Source of the DNA: Microbacterium sp. Gd 4-13
GTDB lineage: Bacteria; Actinomycetota; Actinomycetes; Actinomycetales; Microbacteriaceae
Reading direction: 5' to 3'
DNA length: 64,000 nt
NCBI RefSeq assembly: GCF_003095395.1
Contig: NZ_QEIJ01000001.1
Location: 248,001 to 312,000, forward strand
Positions 1 to 7,517 of this stretch are shown here, in pieces (the stretch's first letter is position 1; every line of letters begins with the position of its first letter). A model generated the notes under the pieces. The model had not been told where the DNA came from. It worked only from the letters and a program-made list of their open reading frames with translations, and searched no databases. Made by a program: the position numbers and the translations under genes.

Positions 1-1
1 C

Positions 2-595
2 GGTCGCGAGGTGGCGGTCGCCATCTCGGGCGCCGCGCGCGCCATCCCCTCGTTCGGTCTGCTGATCCTCCTCGTGCTGCTCCTCGGCGTGCTGCGCAAG
101 CCCGAGGCCGCGGTGATCACCTTCGTCATCCTGGCTATCCCGTCGATCCTCGCGGGTGCCTACACGGGTCTCGAGGCGATCGATCGACGGGTCGTCGACG
201 CCGGGCGGGCGATGGGAATGACCGAGTGGCAGATCCTGTGGCGCATCGAGGTGCCGCTCGGACTACCCCTGCTCGTCGGCGGGCTGCGGGCCGGAACGCT
301 GCAGGTGGTCGCCACCGTGGCGATCGCCGCGTACATCGGTCTGGGCGGACTCGGGCAGTACATCATCAGTGGTCTGCAGTTGCGCCAGCTCGACGTGATC
401 ATCGGCGGTGCCATCCTCGTCGCCGTTCTCGCCCTGGTGCTCGATGCGCTGTTCGCGATCGTCCAGCACCTGGTCGTGCCGCGCGGCATTCGCGCCGGTG
501 CCGTCGCTGCCGGTTCGGAAGGCCGCAAGAAGACCTCGCGCACCGCAATCGAAGAACGACCGGTGAGCGTCACGACGGCCGACGCCGCCCGTTAG
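2..595 (+). CDS. Glycine betaine/choline ABC transporter permease (partial, 5' end outside window)
   Basis: The frame is open at the left edge, so only about 197 C-terminal residues are present and the true start lies upstream. The protein is hydrophobic with several membrane segments. It carries the EAA-type cytoplasmic loop of binding-protein-dependent permeases (EWQILWRIEVPLGLPLLVGG), where the ATPase docks, followed by AAYIGLGGLG, typical of ProW/OpuCB permeases. The tail after the last helix is short and charged. A matching OpuAC-type substrate-binding lipoprotein starts 44 bases downstream, so the two belong to one import operon for quaternary-amine osmoprotectants. Substrate is inferred from family, not from binding residues. 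Confidence 0.9.
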   Translation, partial: GREVAVAISGAARAIPSFGLLILLVLLLGVLRKPEAAVITFVILAIPSILAGAYTGLEAIDRRVVDAGRAMGMTEWQILWRIEVPLGLPLLVGGLRAGTLQVVATVAIAAYIGLGGLGQYIISGLQLRQLDVIIGGAILVAVLALVLDALFAIVQHLVVPRGIRAGAVAAGSEGRKKTSRTAIEERPVSVTTADAAR

Positions 596-639
596 ACGCC
601 CTCGGGAACACGAACCCCACCAAGGAAAAGAGAGATCAC

Positions 640-1557
640 ATGTTCACAGCACGAACTCGAAAGGGCCTCGTCGGCACAGCCGTCGGCGCGGCGGCGCTCC
701 TCGCCCTGGCCGGCTGCTCGTCCAGCAGCCCGCTTGATTCCGGTGCGTCGGCCGGCGACGGCGGATCCGACGGTCCCATCGTCGTCGGCTCGCAGGCCTA
801 CCCCTCGAACGAGATCATCGCCGAGATCTACGCCCAGGCTCTCGAGGCCGCCGGCTTCGAGGTCACGACCCAGTTCAGCATCGGACAGCGCGACGCCTAT
901 ATCCCGCTGCTCGAAGACGGCTCGGTCAACCTGTTCCCCGAGTACTCCGGCAACCTGCTGCAGTACTTCGACGACGCGACGACCGCGCGCACGTCCGACG
1001 AGGTCTACGCGGCGCTTCCCGACGCGCTGCCCGAGGGCCTGAAGGTTCTCGACCAGTCGGCGGCGACCGACCAGGACTCCTACACGGTCACGGCCGCTTT
1101 CGCCCAGGAGAACGACCTCACCACGATCGCGGACCTGGCGAACGTGTCGGTCCCGCTGACGCTCGGTGGCAACGCCGAGCTGGCGGAGCGTCCCTACGGT
1201 CCGACCGGCCTGAAGGACACCTACGGCGTCGACGTCTCGTTCACCCCGACCGGTGACACCACCGTCGAGGACCTCCTCGCCGGCACCGTCAACATCGCGA
1301 ACGTCTACACGGCCGATCCGCGCATCGAGACCGACGACCTCGTCGTGCTGGAAGACCCCGAGGGCCTGTTCCTCGCCTCGAACATCGTGCCCGTCGTGAG
1401 CGCCGACTTCCCGGCAGACGCAGCCGACGTCATCAACAAGATCAGCGCGGCGCTGACTCCCGAGGGCCTCGTCACGCTGAACGTGCAGAACACGGTCGAC
1501 CAGCGTTCGGCGAGCGACATCGCGGCCGACTGGCTGAAGGAGAACGGCCTGGCCTGA
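640..1557 (+). CDS. Glycine betaine/choline ABC transporter substrate-binding lipoprotein (OpuAC family)
   Basis: 305 residues. The ATG at 640 follows a purine-rich ribosome site (AAGGAAAAGAGA); the longer upstream frame only shadows the permease. Residues 9-25 form a lipoprotein signal ending in a lipobox (LALAGC), so Cys26 should be lipidated and the protein anchored outside the membrane. A Ser/Gly-rich linker leads into an OpuAC-like domain beginning IVVGSQAYPSNEIIAEIYAQ, with the family features FPEYSGNL and a late ASNIVPVV segment. It would capture betaine, choline or a related compound and hand it to the permease just upstream. It is the last gene of the operon: a strong hairpin follows. 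Confidence 0.93.
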   Translation: MFTARTRKGLVGTAVGAAALLALAGCSSSSPLDSGASAGDGGSDGPIVVGSQAYPSNEIIAEIYAQALEAAGFEVTTQFSIGQRDAYIPLLEDGSVNLFPEYSGNLLQYFDDATTARTSDEVYAALPDALPEGLKVLDQSAATDQDSYTVTAAFAQENDLTTIADLANVSVPLTLGGNAELAERPYGPTGLKDTYGVDVSFTPTGDTTVEDLLAGTVNIANVYTADPRIETDDLVVLEDPEGLFLASNIVPVVSADFPADAADVINKISAALTPEGLVTLNVQNTVDQRSASDIAADWLKENGLA

Positions 1558-1572
1558 CCAGCATCCGTTCCC

Positions 1573-1606
1573 CGAGGGCCGTCCGGCATCCGCCGGGCGG
1601 CCCTCG
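1573..1606 (+). terminator. Hairpin terminator after the betaine transporter operon
   Basis: Perfect 9-bp arms CGAGGGCCG and CGGCCCTCG flank a 16-base loop with further internal pairing. Only a weak T run follows, as is usual in high-GC actinobacteria. It lies 15 bases after the substrate-binding protein stop. Confidence 0.7.
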
Positions 1607-1795
1607 TCGCGTCACCAGGGCAGCATCCGATCAACACGTTCGCGCTGGGATCCTCACTCCCATGCCGCCGCAAGATGTTGATTCGGGAAAAGGTGGGTGG
1701 AACGGGCGGAGCGGTGTCGCGGACCGTGACACCGCGCAGCCCGCACCGTTAGCACGCCGCCACCCGCGCACACCATACGCACACCCGCGACCCCG

Positions 1796-1801
1796 TAGCC
1801 T
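1796..1801 (+). promoter_or_regulatory. Candidate -10 box (TAGCCT) of the ABC-F gene
   Basis: TAGCCT fits the actinobacterial TANNNT -10 pattern and lies 9 bases before the ATG at 1811. The predicted transcript would have almost no leader, in which case the GGAGG at 1802-1806 would not be transcribed. A promoter further upstream would instead use that GGAGG. Confidence 0.45.
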
Positions 1802-1810
1802 GGAGGCAAT

Positions 1811-3619
1811 ATGGCGCATCTTCTCGGGGCCGAGTCCCTGCATCTCGAGTACCCGACCAAAGTCGTTTTCGACTCCGTGACCGTAGGGGTGTCGGAGGGC
1901 GATCGCATCGGCATCGTCGGCCGCAACGGCGACGGTAAGTCCAGCCTCCTGGGCATGCTGGCGGGCCTGCGTCAACCCGACTCCGGACGCGTCACGGTCC
2001 GCAGCGGCGTCACGGTGGGCGTGTTGCACCAGGCCGATGAGCTCGACGATGACGACACCGTCTCGAACGCTGTCGTCGATGGGCGCGCGGAGCACGAGTG
2101 GGCGGGCGACGCGCGCACGCGCGACGTGATCGCCGGCCTCCTGTCCGACGTCCCCTGGGAGGCGCGCATCGGAACGCTCTCGGGCGGTCAGCGACGCCGA
2201 GTCGCGCTCGCGCGGCTGCTCTCGGGAGACTGGGACATCCTCTTCCTCGATGAGCCGACGAACCACCTCGACGTCGAGGCGATCACCTGGCTTGCCGCAC
2301 ACGTGAAGCGCCGGTGGGCGGCGAGTTCGGGGGCCCTTCTGGTCGTGACGCACGACCGGTGGTTCCTCGACGAGGTGAGCACCGTGACGTGGGAGGTGCA
2401 CGACCGCATCGTCGAGGCCTTCGAGGGTGGATACGCGGCTTACATCCTGCAGCGTGTGGAACGCGATCGGCAGTCGGCGACGATCGAGGCGCGTCGTCAG
2501 AACCTCGCCAAGAAAGAACTCGCGTGGCTGCGCCGTGGCGCGCCCGCGCGATCGACCAAGCCCAAGTTCCGCATCGACGCGGCGAACGAACTCATCGCGG
2601 ATGTGCCCGAGATCCGCGATCGCATCGCGCTGCAGTCGCTGGCGACGTCACGACTGGGCAAAGACGTCGTCGACCTGATAGACGTGGCCGTGAGCTACCC
2701 CTCGACGGGCTCAGGGCAGGCGCGCCAGGTCTTCGACGACGTCACGTGGCTGATCGCCCCGGGGGAGCGCACCGGCATCCTGGGCGTCAACGGCGCCGGC
2801 AAGTCGACTCTCCTCGGCCTCGTGGACGGATCGATCCAGCCCACCGAGGGCCGCGTCAAGCGCGGCAAGACCGTGCATGTCGCGACGCTGACGCAGCGCC
2901 TCGACGAGCTTGAGCAGCACCTCAAGGATCCCGTGCGCGTGGTGATCTCCCGGTTGCGCACGTCGTACACGTTCGGCACCGGCTCGAAAGCGCAGGAACT
3001 CTCACCCGGACAGCTGCTCGAGCAGCTCGGTTTCTCCAGCGCGCAGCTCTCCACCCCGGTGAAGGATCTCTCGGGCGGACAGAAGCGGCGCCTGCAGCTG
3101 CTGCTGATCCTGCTCGATCAGCCGAACGTGCTGATCCTCGACGAGCCCACGAACGACCTCGACACCGACATGCTCGCGGCGATGGAGGACCTCCTCGACT
3201 CGTGGCCGGGCACCCTGCTGGTGGTCTCGCACGACCGGTACTTCCTCGAGCGCGTCACCGATCAGCAGTACGCGATCCTCGGCGGCAAGCTCCGGCACCT
3301 GCCCGGGGGTGTCGATCAGTACCTGAAGCTCCGCGCGGCGGGCGAGGGCGACGCATCCGGTCGTGCTGCCACGGCCCAGCCGTCGGCCTCGTCTCTCGCC
3401 GGAGCCGAGCTGCGCGCGGCGCAGAAAGAGGTCTCGTCGATCGAGCGACGCATCGTGAAGCTCGACGCCCAGGTGTCGACGGCGCGCGCGGCGCTGGCCG
3501 AGTGGGATCCGTCCGACTACGAGGGGCTCGGGGCCGAGATGGCGAAGATCACCGCTCTCGAAGCCGAACGCGACGAACTGGAAGTCCGCTGGTTAGAGCT
3601 GAGCGAGGCGCTGGGCTGA
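1811..3619 (+). CDS. ABC-F family ATP-binding protein
   Basis: 602 residues, two ABC domains in one chain and no membrane segments, as in ABC-F proteins that act on the ribosome (translation factors or antibiotic target protection). Domain 1 has Walker A GRNGDGKS at 37-44, signature LSGGQ at 123-127 and Walker B FLDEPTNHLD. Domain 2 has Walker A GVNGAGKS at 325-332, a second LSGGQ and ILDEPTNDLD. The linker and a C-terminal coiled coil from about residue 535 to the end also fit. GGAGG precedes the ATG. Two oddities: residues 297-304 (PSTGSGQA) look like an in-frame insertion of a REP-like repeat, and Leu595 is a TTA codon, rare in this DNA. A MarR regulator is convergent downstream, suggesting but not proving a drug-response role. 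Confidence 0.92.
   Translation: MAHLLGAESLHLEYPTKVVFDSVTVGVSEGDRIGIVGRNGDGKSSLLGMLAGLRQPDSGRVTVRSGVTVGVLHQADELDDDDTVSNAVVDGRAEHEWAGDARTRDVIAGLLSDVPWEARIGTLSGGQRRRVALARLLSGDWDILFLDEPTNHLDVEAITWLAAHVKRRWAASSGALLVVTHDRWFLDEVSTVTWEVHDRIVEAFEGGYAAYILQRVERDRQSATIEARRQNLAKKELAWLRRGAPARSTKPKFRIDAANELIADVPEIRDRIALQSLATSRLGKDVVDLIDVAVSYPSTGSGQARQVFDDVTWLIAPGERTGILGVNGAGKSTLLGLVDGSIQPTEGRVKRGKTVHVATLTQRLDELEQHLKDPVRVVISRLRTSYTFGTGSKAQELSPGQLLEQLGFSSAQLSTPVKDLSGGQKRRLQLLLILLDQPNVLILDEPTNDLDTDMLAAMEDLLDSWPGTLLVVSHDRYFLERVTDQQYAILGGKLRHLPGGVDQYLKLRAAGEGDASGRAATAQPSASSLAGAELRAAQKEVSSIERRIVKLDAQVSTARAALAEWDPSDYEGLGAEMAKITALEAERDELEVRWLELSEALG
2698..2717 (+). repeat. REP-like palindromic repeat inside the ABC-F gene
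   Basis: CCCTCGACGGGCTCAGGG closely resembles the dispersed CCTTCGACAGGCTCAGG-type repeat found in many high-GC bacteria. It is in frame and encodes the low-complexity PSTGSGQA stretch between strands of the second ABC domain. A partial match, CCTTCGACAGG, occurs near 58448. Confidence 0.55.
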
Positions 3620-3628
3620 GTCGCGGCG

Positions 3629-4126
3629 TCAGGAGTCGAACCCGAGGCTGAGCTTGCGCAGCAGCCCGGCCAGGCGGTCTCGATCGCCGCGCGAGAGCGC
3701 ACCGAGCAGCACCGCCTCGGCGTCGACGAGGCGCGTGATCGCCGCGTCGACGCGCGTTCGTCCGTCGGCGGTGAGGGTGACCAGGATGCTGCGTCCGTCG
3801 CCGGGGTCCGACTCCCGCCGCACGAGCCGCCGCCCGACCAGGCGGTCGATACGGTTCGTCATGGTGCCGCTGGAGACGAGGGTCTGCTGGAGCAGCTGCT
3901 TCGGGCTCAGCTGGAACGGCTCGCCCGCCCGGCGGAGTGCCGACAGCACGTCCCACTCCCACGACTCGAGGTCGCTGCGGCGGAACGCCTCCTTGCGCGC
4001 CCGGTCGAGGTGGCGGGAGAGCCGGTCGACGCGGGAGAGCACTTCCAGGGGCGAGAAGTCGAGATCGGGGCGTTGGCGCACCCAGGCGTCGACGATGCGG
4101 TCCACCTCGTCGCTGTGCTGGGTCAT
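3629..4126 (-). CDS. MarR family winged-helix transcriptional regulator
   Basis: 165 residues. The N-terminal third is helical dimerisation sequence; a winged helix follows, with recognition-helix region SSGTMTNRIDRLVGRRLVRR and wing ESDPGDGRSILVTLTADG, both typical of MarR. Proteins of this family repress nearby genes and release DNA on binding small phenolic ligands or drugs. It converges on the ABC-F gene with only 9 bases between stops, so any link is functional rather than operonic. The ATG at 4126 sits 6 bases after CATAAT, a -10-like box, with no Shine-Dalgarno, so its mRNA is probably leaderless. The ligand cannot be told from the sequence. Confidence 0.92.
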   Translation of the reverse strand: MTQHSDEVDRIVDAWVRQRPDLDFSPLEVLSRVDRLSRHLDRARKEAFRRSDLESWEWDVLSALRRAGEPFQLSPKQLLQQTLVSSGTMTNRIDRLVGRRLVRRESDPGDGRSILVTLTADGRTRVDAAITRLVDAEAVLLGALSRGDRDRLAGLLRKLSLGFDS

Positions 4127-4352
4127 CGCACCATTATGTCGAGCCGCGCCCCGGCCCCGTCGACGGGGGCGTCTTCGCCTGTCGCCGTGTGCGGGTGCGA
4201 CCCGCCGAGTGCGACAGGCGAGCGTCGACGACGAAGCTCCGCCGTCACGGATGCGGCGGTCGACCCGCCCTTCGCGACGGGGAAGCGGGGCGGAGACGAC
4301 GGCACGCGCATGGCAGACTTGTCGGGCGCCGACAGCCCCGAGGCGGGCGCGG

Positions 4353-4424
4353 TCCGCCGTGGTGTAATGGCAGCACGACAGCCTTTGGAGCTGTTAGGTC
4401 TAGGTTCGAATCCTGGCGGCGGAG
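4353..4424 (+). tRNA. tRNA-Gln (anticodon TTG)
   Basis: A full cloverleaf: acceptor arms TCCGCCG (4353-4359) and CGGCGGA (4417-4423), anticodon stem ACAGC/GCTGT around loop CTTTGGA (anticodon TTG), T-arm CTAGG-TTCGAAT-CCTGG, discriminator G4424 as usual for glutamine. CCA is not encoded. The glmU start codon begins at 4426, one base after the mature 3' end. The 226 bases upstream hold no gene; the tRNA promoter should lie there. Confidence 0.95.
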
Positions 4425-4425
4425 C

Positions 4426-5874
4426 ATGAACGAAACGAGCGAACTCGCCATCGTGATCCTGGCCGCAGGCCAAGGAACGCGCATGCGCTCCACCCTGCCG
4501 AAGGTGCTGCACGCGGTGGGCGGTCGTCCGCTCGTCGGGCACGTGCTCGACACGGCCGGGGCCTTGAACCCCACGCGCGTCATCGTCGTGGTGCGCCACG
4601 AGCGCGACCTCGTCGCCGACACCGTGCTCGGTCTCGCTCCCGGCGTCGTCATCGTCGATCAGGACGAGATCCCCGGAACGGGGCGCGCGGTGCAGGTCGC
4701 CCTCGCCGAGCTCGGCGACTTCGACGGCGATGTGCTCGTCCTCAGCGCCGACGTGCCGCTGCTGGAGTCGTCGACGCTCTCCGACCTGCTCGACACCCAC
4801 CGCGCGCAGCGGGCGGCGGCGACCCTACTGAGCGCACGACTGGACGATCCCACCGGTTACGGCCGCATCATCCGCGGAGCCGGCGGCGGCGTCGAGCGCA
4901 TCGTGGAGCAGAAGGATGCGACGGCCGACGAAGCATCCGTCACCGAGATCAACGTCGGTGTCTACGTCTTCCAGGCGCCGTCACTGCGTACTCACCTCGA
5001 GCTGGTGGGCACGGCGAACGCGCAGGGCGAGAAGTACCTGACCGACGTCGTTCGACTCCTCCGCGACTCCCGCCACACGGTGGCTGCCGCCGACGCTCCC
5101 GACGCCTCGACCGCGCTCGGGGTGAACGATCGCGTGCAGCTCTCGGAGGCTGCGCGCATCCTCAACGCGCGAACGGTGCGGCACTGGCAGCTCGAGGGCG
5201 TCACGATCCTCGACCCGGCAACGACCTGGATCGACGTCACGGCCACGCTCGCCCCCGACGTCACCGTGCTGCCGAACACCCACATCCTGCGCTCCACGAC
5301 CGTGGGCCGGGGCGCTCTGATCGGTCCCGACACGAGCCTCGTCGACTGCGAGGTGGGGGAGGACGCGACGGTCACCCGCACCGATGCCACGCTCGCCGTG
5401 ATCGGAGCGAAGGCGACCGTGGGTCCGTTCGCCTACCTCCGACCGAACACGGTGCTGGGCGCCAAGGGCAAGATCGGCACGTTCGTGGAGACGAAGAACT
5501 CCACGATCGGTGAGGGCAGCAAGGTGCCGCACCTGTCGTACATCGGCGACACCACCATCGGCGAGCGGGTGAACCTCGGAGCCGGCGCGATCACGGCGAA
5601 CTACGACGACGTGACCAAGCACCGCACCGAGATCGGCGACGAGGTGCACACCGGCTCGCACAACGTCTTCGTCGCGCCCGTTAGGATCGGAGACGGCGCG
5701 AAGACCGGCGCGGGAGCCGTCGTCCGCAAGGATGTTCCTCCCGGCGCCCTGGCACTCAGCGTGGCCCCCCAGCGCAACATCGAGGGGTGGGTCGACAAGA
5801 ACCGATCGGGCACCGGAGCGGCAGCCGCCGCGGCACGCGCCCGGTCTGCACAGGAAGCCGGCGATGGCTCGTAA
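4426..5874 (+). CDS. glmU: Bifunctional N-acetylglucosamine-1-phosphate uridyltransferase / glucosamine-1-phosphate acetyltransferase
   Basis: 482 residues. Makes UDP-GlcNAc for peptidoglycan in two steps in the cytosol. The N-terminal uridyltransferase domain opens with the nucleotide-binding loop LAAGQGTRMRSTLPKVLH. From about residue 260 a left-handed beta-helix of hexapeptide repeats forms the acetyltransferase, with the active-site stretch PFAYLRPN and later HLSYIGD and GAGAITANYDD. The ATG at 4426 is the only good start: the uridyltransferase motif begins only about 10 codons later. It lies one base after the tRNA-Gln 3' end, so no usual Shine-Dalgarno exists outside the tRNA acceptor stem. 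The stop overlaps prs, indicating coupled expression. Confidence 0.97.
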   Translation: MNETSELAIVILAAGQGTRMRSTLPKVLHAVGGRPLVGHVLDTAGALNPTRVIVVVRHERDLVADTVLGLAPGVVIVDQDEIPGTGRAVQVALAELGDFDGDVLVLSADVPLLESSTLSDLLDTHRAQRAAATLLSARLDDPTGYGRIIRGAGGGVERIVEQKDATADEASVTEINVGVYVFQAPSLRTHLELVGTANAQGEKYLTDVVRLLRDSRHTVAAADAPDASTALGVNDRVQLSEAARILNARTVRHWQLEGVTILDPATTWIDVTATLAPDVTVLPNTHILRSTTVGRGALIGPDTSLVDCEVGEDATVTRTDATLAVIGAKATVGPFAYLRPNTVLGAKGKIGTFVETKNSTIGEGSKVPHLSYIGDTTIGERVNLGAGAITANYDDVTKHRTEIGDEVHTGSHNVFVAPVRIGDGAKTGAGAVVRKDVPPGALALSVAPQRNIEGWVDKNRSGTGAAAAAARARSAQEAGDGS

Positions 5875-6898
5875 GAAGAAGACCGTAGACCTCGACCGCG
5901 AGAACGACATCGCCCCGGGCTTGGTCGCCAAGACCAAGAAGCGGCTCGTGGTCGCGACGGGTCGTTCGCACCCCGACCTCGCGCACCAGGTCGCGCAGCA
6001 GCTCGGCACCGAGCTCGCGCCCACCGAGCACCGCACCTTCGCGTCGGGCGAGATCTACACCCGGTTCGAGGTCTCGATCCGCGGCTGCGACGTGTTCGTG
6101 ATCCAGTCGTTCGGCCCCCCGGTCAACGAGTGGCTGATGGAACTGCTCATCATGCTCGATGCGCTCAAGCGCGCGTCGGCGAAGCGCATCACCGTCGTCG
6201 CCCCCTACTTCCCGTACTCGCGGCAGGACAAGAAGGGCCGTGGCCGCGAGCCCATCAGCGCCCGCCTCGTCGCCGACCTGCTGAAGACGGCCGGCGCCGA
6301 CCGCGTGATGAGCGTCGACCTGCACGCCGCGCAGATCCAGGGCTTCTTCGACGGGCCGGTCGACCACCTCTTCGCCAAGCCCGTGCTGCTCGAGCACTTC
6401 CAGGCGAACCTGAGCCCCGAAGACCGCGAGACGCTGACCGTCGTGTCTCCCGACATGGGCCGCGTGCGCGTCGCCGACACCTGGTCGGACAGCCTCAACG
6501 CTCCGCTGGCGATCATCCACAAGCGCCGCGACCCGAAGGTCGCCAACCAGGTCACCGTGCGCGAGATCGTCGGTGAGGTCGACGGCCGCACCTGCCTCCT
6601 CGTCGACGACATGATCGACACGGGCGGCACGATCGCGAAGGCGGCGCAGGCCCTGAAAGAAGCCGGCGCGCGCAAGGTCATCGTCGCGGCGACCCACGCG
6701 ATCTTCAGCGATCCGGCTCGTGAGCGGCTGCAGCATCCCGCCATCGACCAGGTCGTCGTGACCGACACGGTTCCCATCCCGGAGGAGAAGCGTTTCCCGT
6801 CGCTCATCGTGCTGCCGATCGCGCCCCTTCTCGCCCGCGCCGTGCGCGAGGTCTTCGAGGACGGTTCGGTCACGAGCATGTTCGGCGGCGAGGCGTAA
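5864..6898 (+). CDS. prs: Ribose-phosphate pyrophosphokinase (PRPP synthetase)
   Basis: 344 residues. Transfers pyrophosphate from ATP to ribose 5-phosphate, giving PRPP for nucleotides, histidine, tryptophan and (in actinobacteria) decaprenyl-phospho-ribose. It shows the class I features: the flexible-loop region YFPYSRQDKKGRGREPISA, the metal-binding segment SVDLHAAQIQGFF, and the PRPP loop LLVDDMIDTGGTI. An N-terminal extension of about 25 charged residues (MARKKKTVDLD...) precedes the catalytic fold, as in related actinomycetes. The ATG at 5864 overlaps the glmU stop by 11 bases and has CAGGAAG upstream, so it is translationally coupled to glmU. Confidence 0.97.
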   Translation: MARKKKTVDLDRENDIAPGLVAKTKKRLVVATGRSHPDLAHQVAQQLGTELAPTEHRTFASGEIYTRFEVSIRGCDVFVIQSFGPPVNEWLMELLIMLDALKRASAKRITVVAPYFPYSRQDKKGRGREPISARLVADLLKTAGADRVMSVDLHAAQIQGFFDGPVDHLFAKPVLLEHFQANLSPEDRETLTVVSPDMGRVRVADTWSDSLNAPLAIIHKRRDPKVANQVTVREIVGEVDGRTCLLVDDMIDTGGTIAKAAQALKEAGARKVIVAATHAIFSDPARERLQHPAIDQVVVTDTVPIPEEKRFPSLIVLPIAPLLARAVREVFEDGSVTSMFGGEA

Positions 6899-6918
6899 AC
6901 CCTTCCACAGTGCGCGCA

Positions 6919-6924
6919 TAAGGT
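6919..6924 (+). promoter_or_regulatory. Candidate -10 box for the flavin operon
   Basis: TAAGGT lies about 95 bases before the lipoprotein ATG, in the gap after prs. This would give a leader of roughly 85-90 bases containing the hairpin at 6963-6989. Confidence 0.35.
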
Positions 6925-6962
6925 GAACCGTCACGCTGATGGTCTCGTGTCACCTGAGTGAC

Positions 6963-6989
6963 GATCCTGCTCGGTAGAGCAGCAGGATC
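6963..6989 (+). terminator. Hairpin between prs and the flavin operon
   Basis: Perfect 9-bp arms GATCCTGCT / AGCAGGATC around a 9-base loop, preceded by the short hairpin TCACctgaGTGA. It may end the prs transcript or be a structured leader of the next gene; there is no T run to decide. Confidence 0.4.
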
Positions 6990-7017
6990 GCGAGGCACTG
7001 CTGAAGGAGCACCCCCC

Positions 7018-7509
7018 ATGATCCGCACCACCGCCGTACCCCGCCCCGTCCGAGCCGGAGGCGCCCTCGTCGGCGTCCTCGGCATGGTCGCCCTCGCCGG
7101 ATGCGCCGGCACCACGACGCCCGCCGCTGACGCCGAAGAGACGACGCCCGCGACCACCGCCCCCTCGTCCTCGGCGGCAACCGGCACCGACACGGGGTCG
7201 ATCGTCGGCAGCGCCTACACCGACGGGACCTACACGGCCGAGGGGTCGTATTCGACCCCGGAGTCGGTCGAGACCGTCGAGGTGACGATCACGCTCGAGA
7301 GCGACGTCGTCACGGCCGTCGAGGTGACCGGCGACCCGCAGGCCGCCGAGTCGAAGCGGTACCAGTCGGAGTTCATCGGGGGCATCTCCGACGAGGTCGT
7401 GGGCAAGCTGGTCGACGACGTCTCGGTCAGCCGTGTCGCGGGGTCGTCGCTCACCAGCGGCGGGTTCACCAAGGCTCTCCAGACGATCAAGTCCGAAGCC
7501 GCAGCCTGA
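7018..7509 (+). CDS. FMN-binding domain lipoprotein
   Basis: 163 residues. Lipoprotein signal with Cys29 in the lipobox (ALAGC), then an Ala/Thr-rich linker, then a domain of the FMN-binding family (NosR/RnfG type) from about residue 65: DGTYTAEGSYSTPE..., EVTITLE...VTAVEVTG. The usual covalent flavin site SGAT near the C-terminus reads AGSS here (VSRVAGSSLTSGGF), so Ser would be the attachment residue if FMN is bound covalently. AAGGAG sits 8 bases before the ATG. The next gene encodes ApbE, the enzyme that attaches FMN to such domains, so this is very likely its substrate and an extracytoplasmic electron carrier. Confidence 0.88.
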   Translation: MIRTTAVPRPVRAGGALVGVLGMVALAGCAGTTTPAADAEETTPATTAPSSSAATGTDTGSIVGSAYTDGTYTAEGSYSTPESVETVEVTITLESDVVTAVEVTGDPQAAESKRYQSEFIGGISDEVVGKLVDDVSVSRVAGSSLTSGGFTKALQTIKSEAAA

Positions 7510-7517
7510 CCGGCGTC

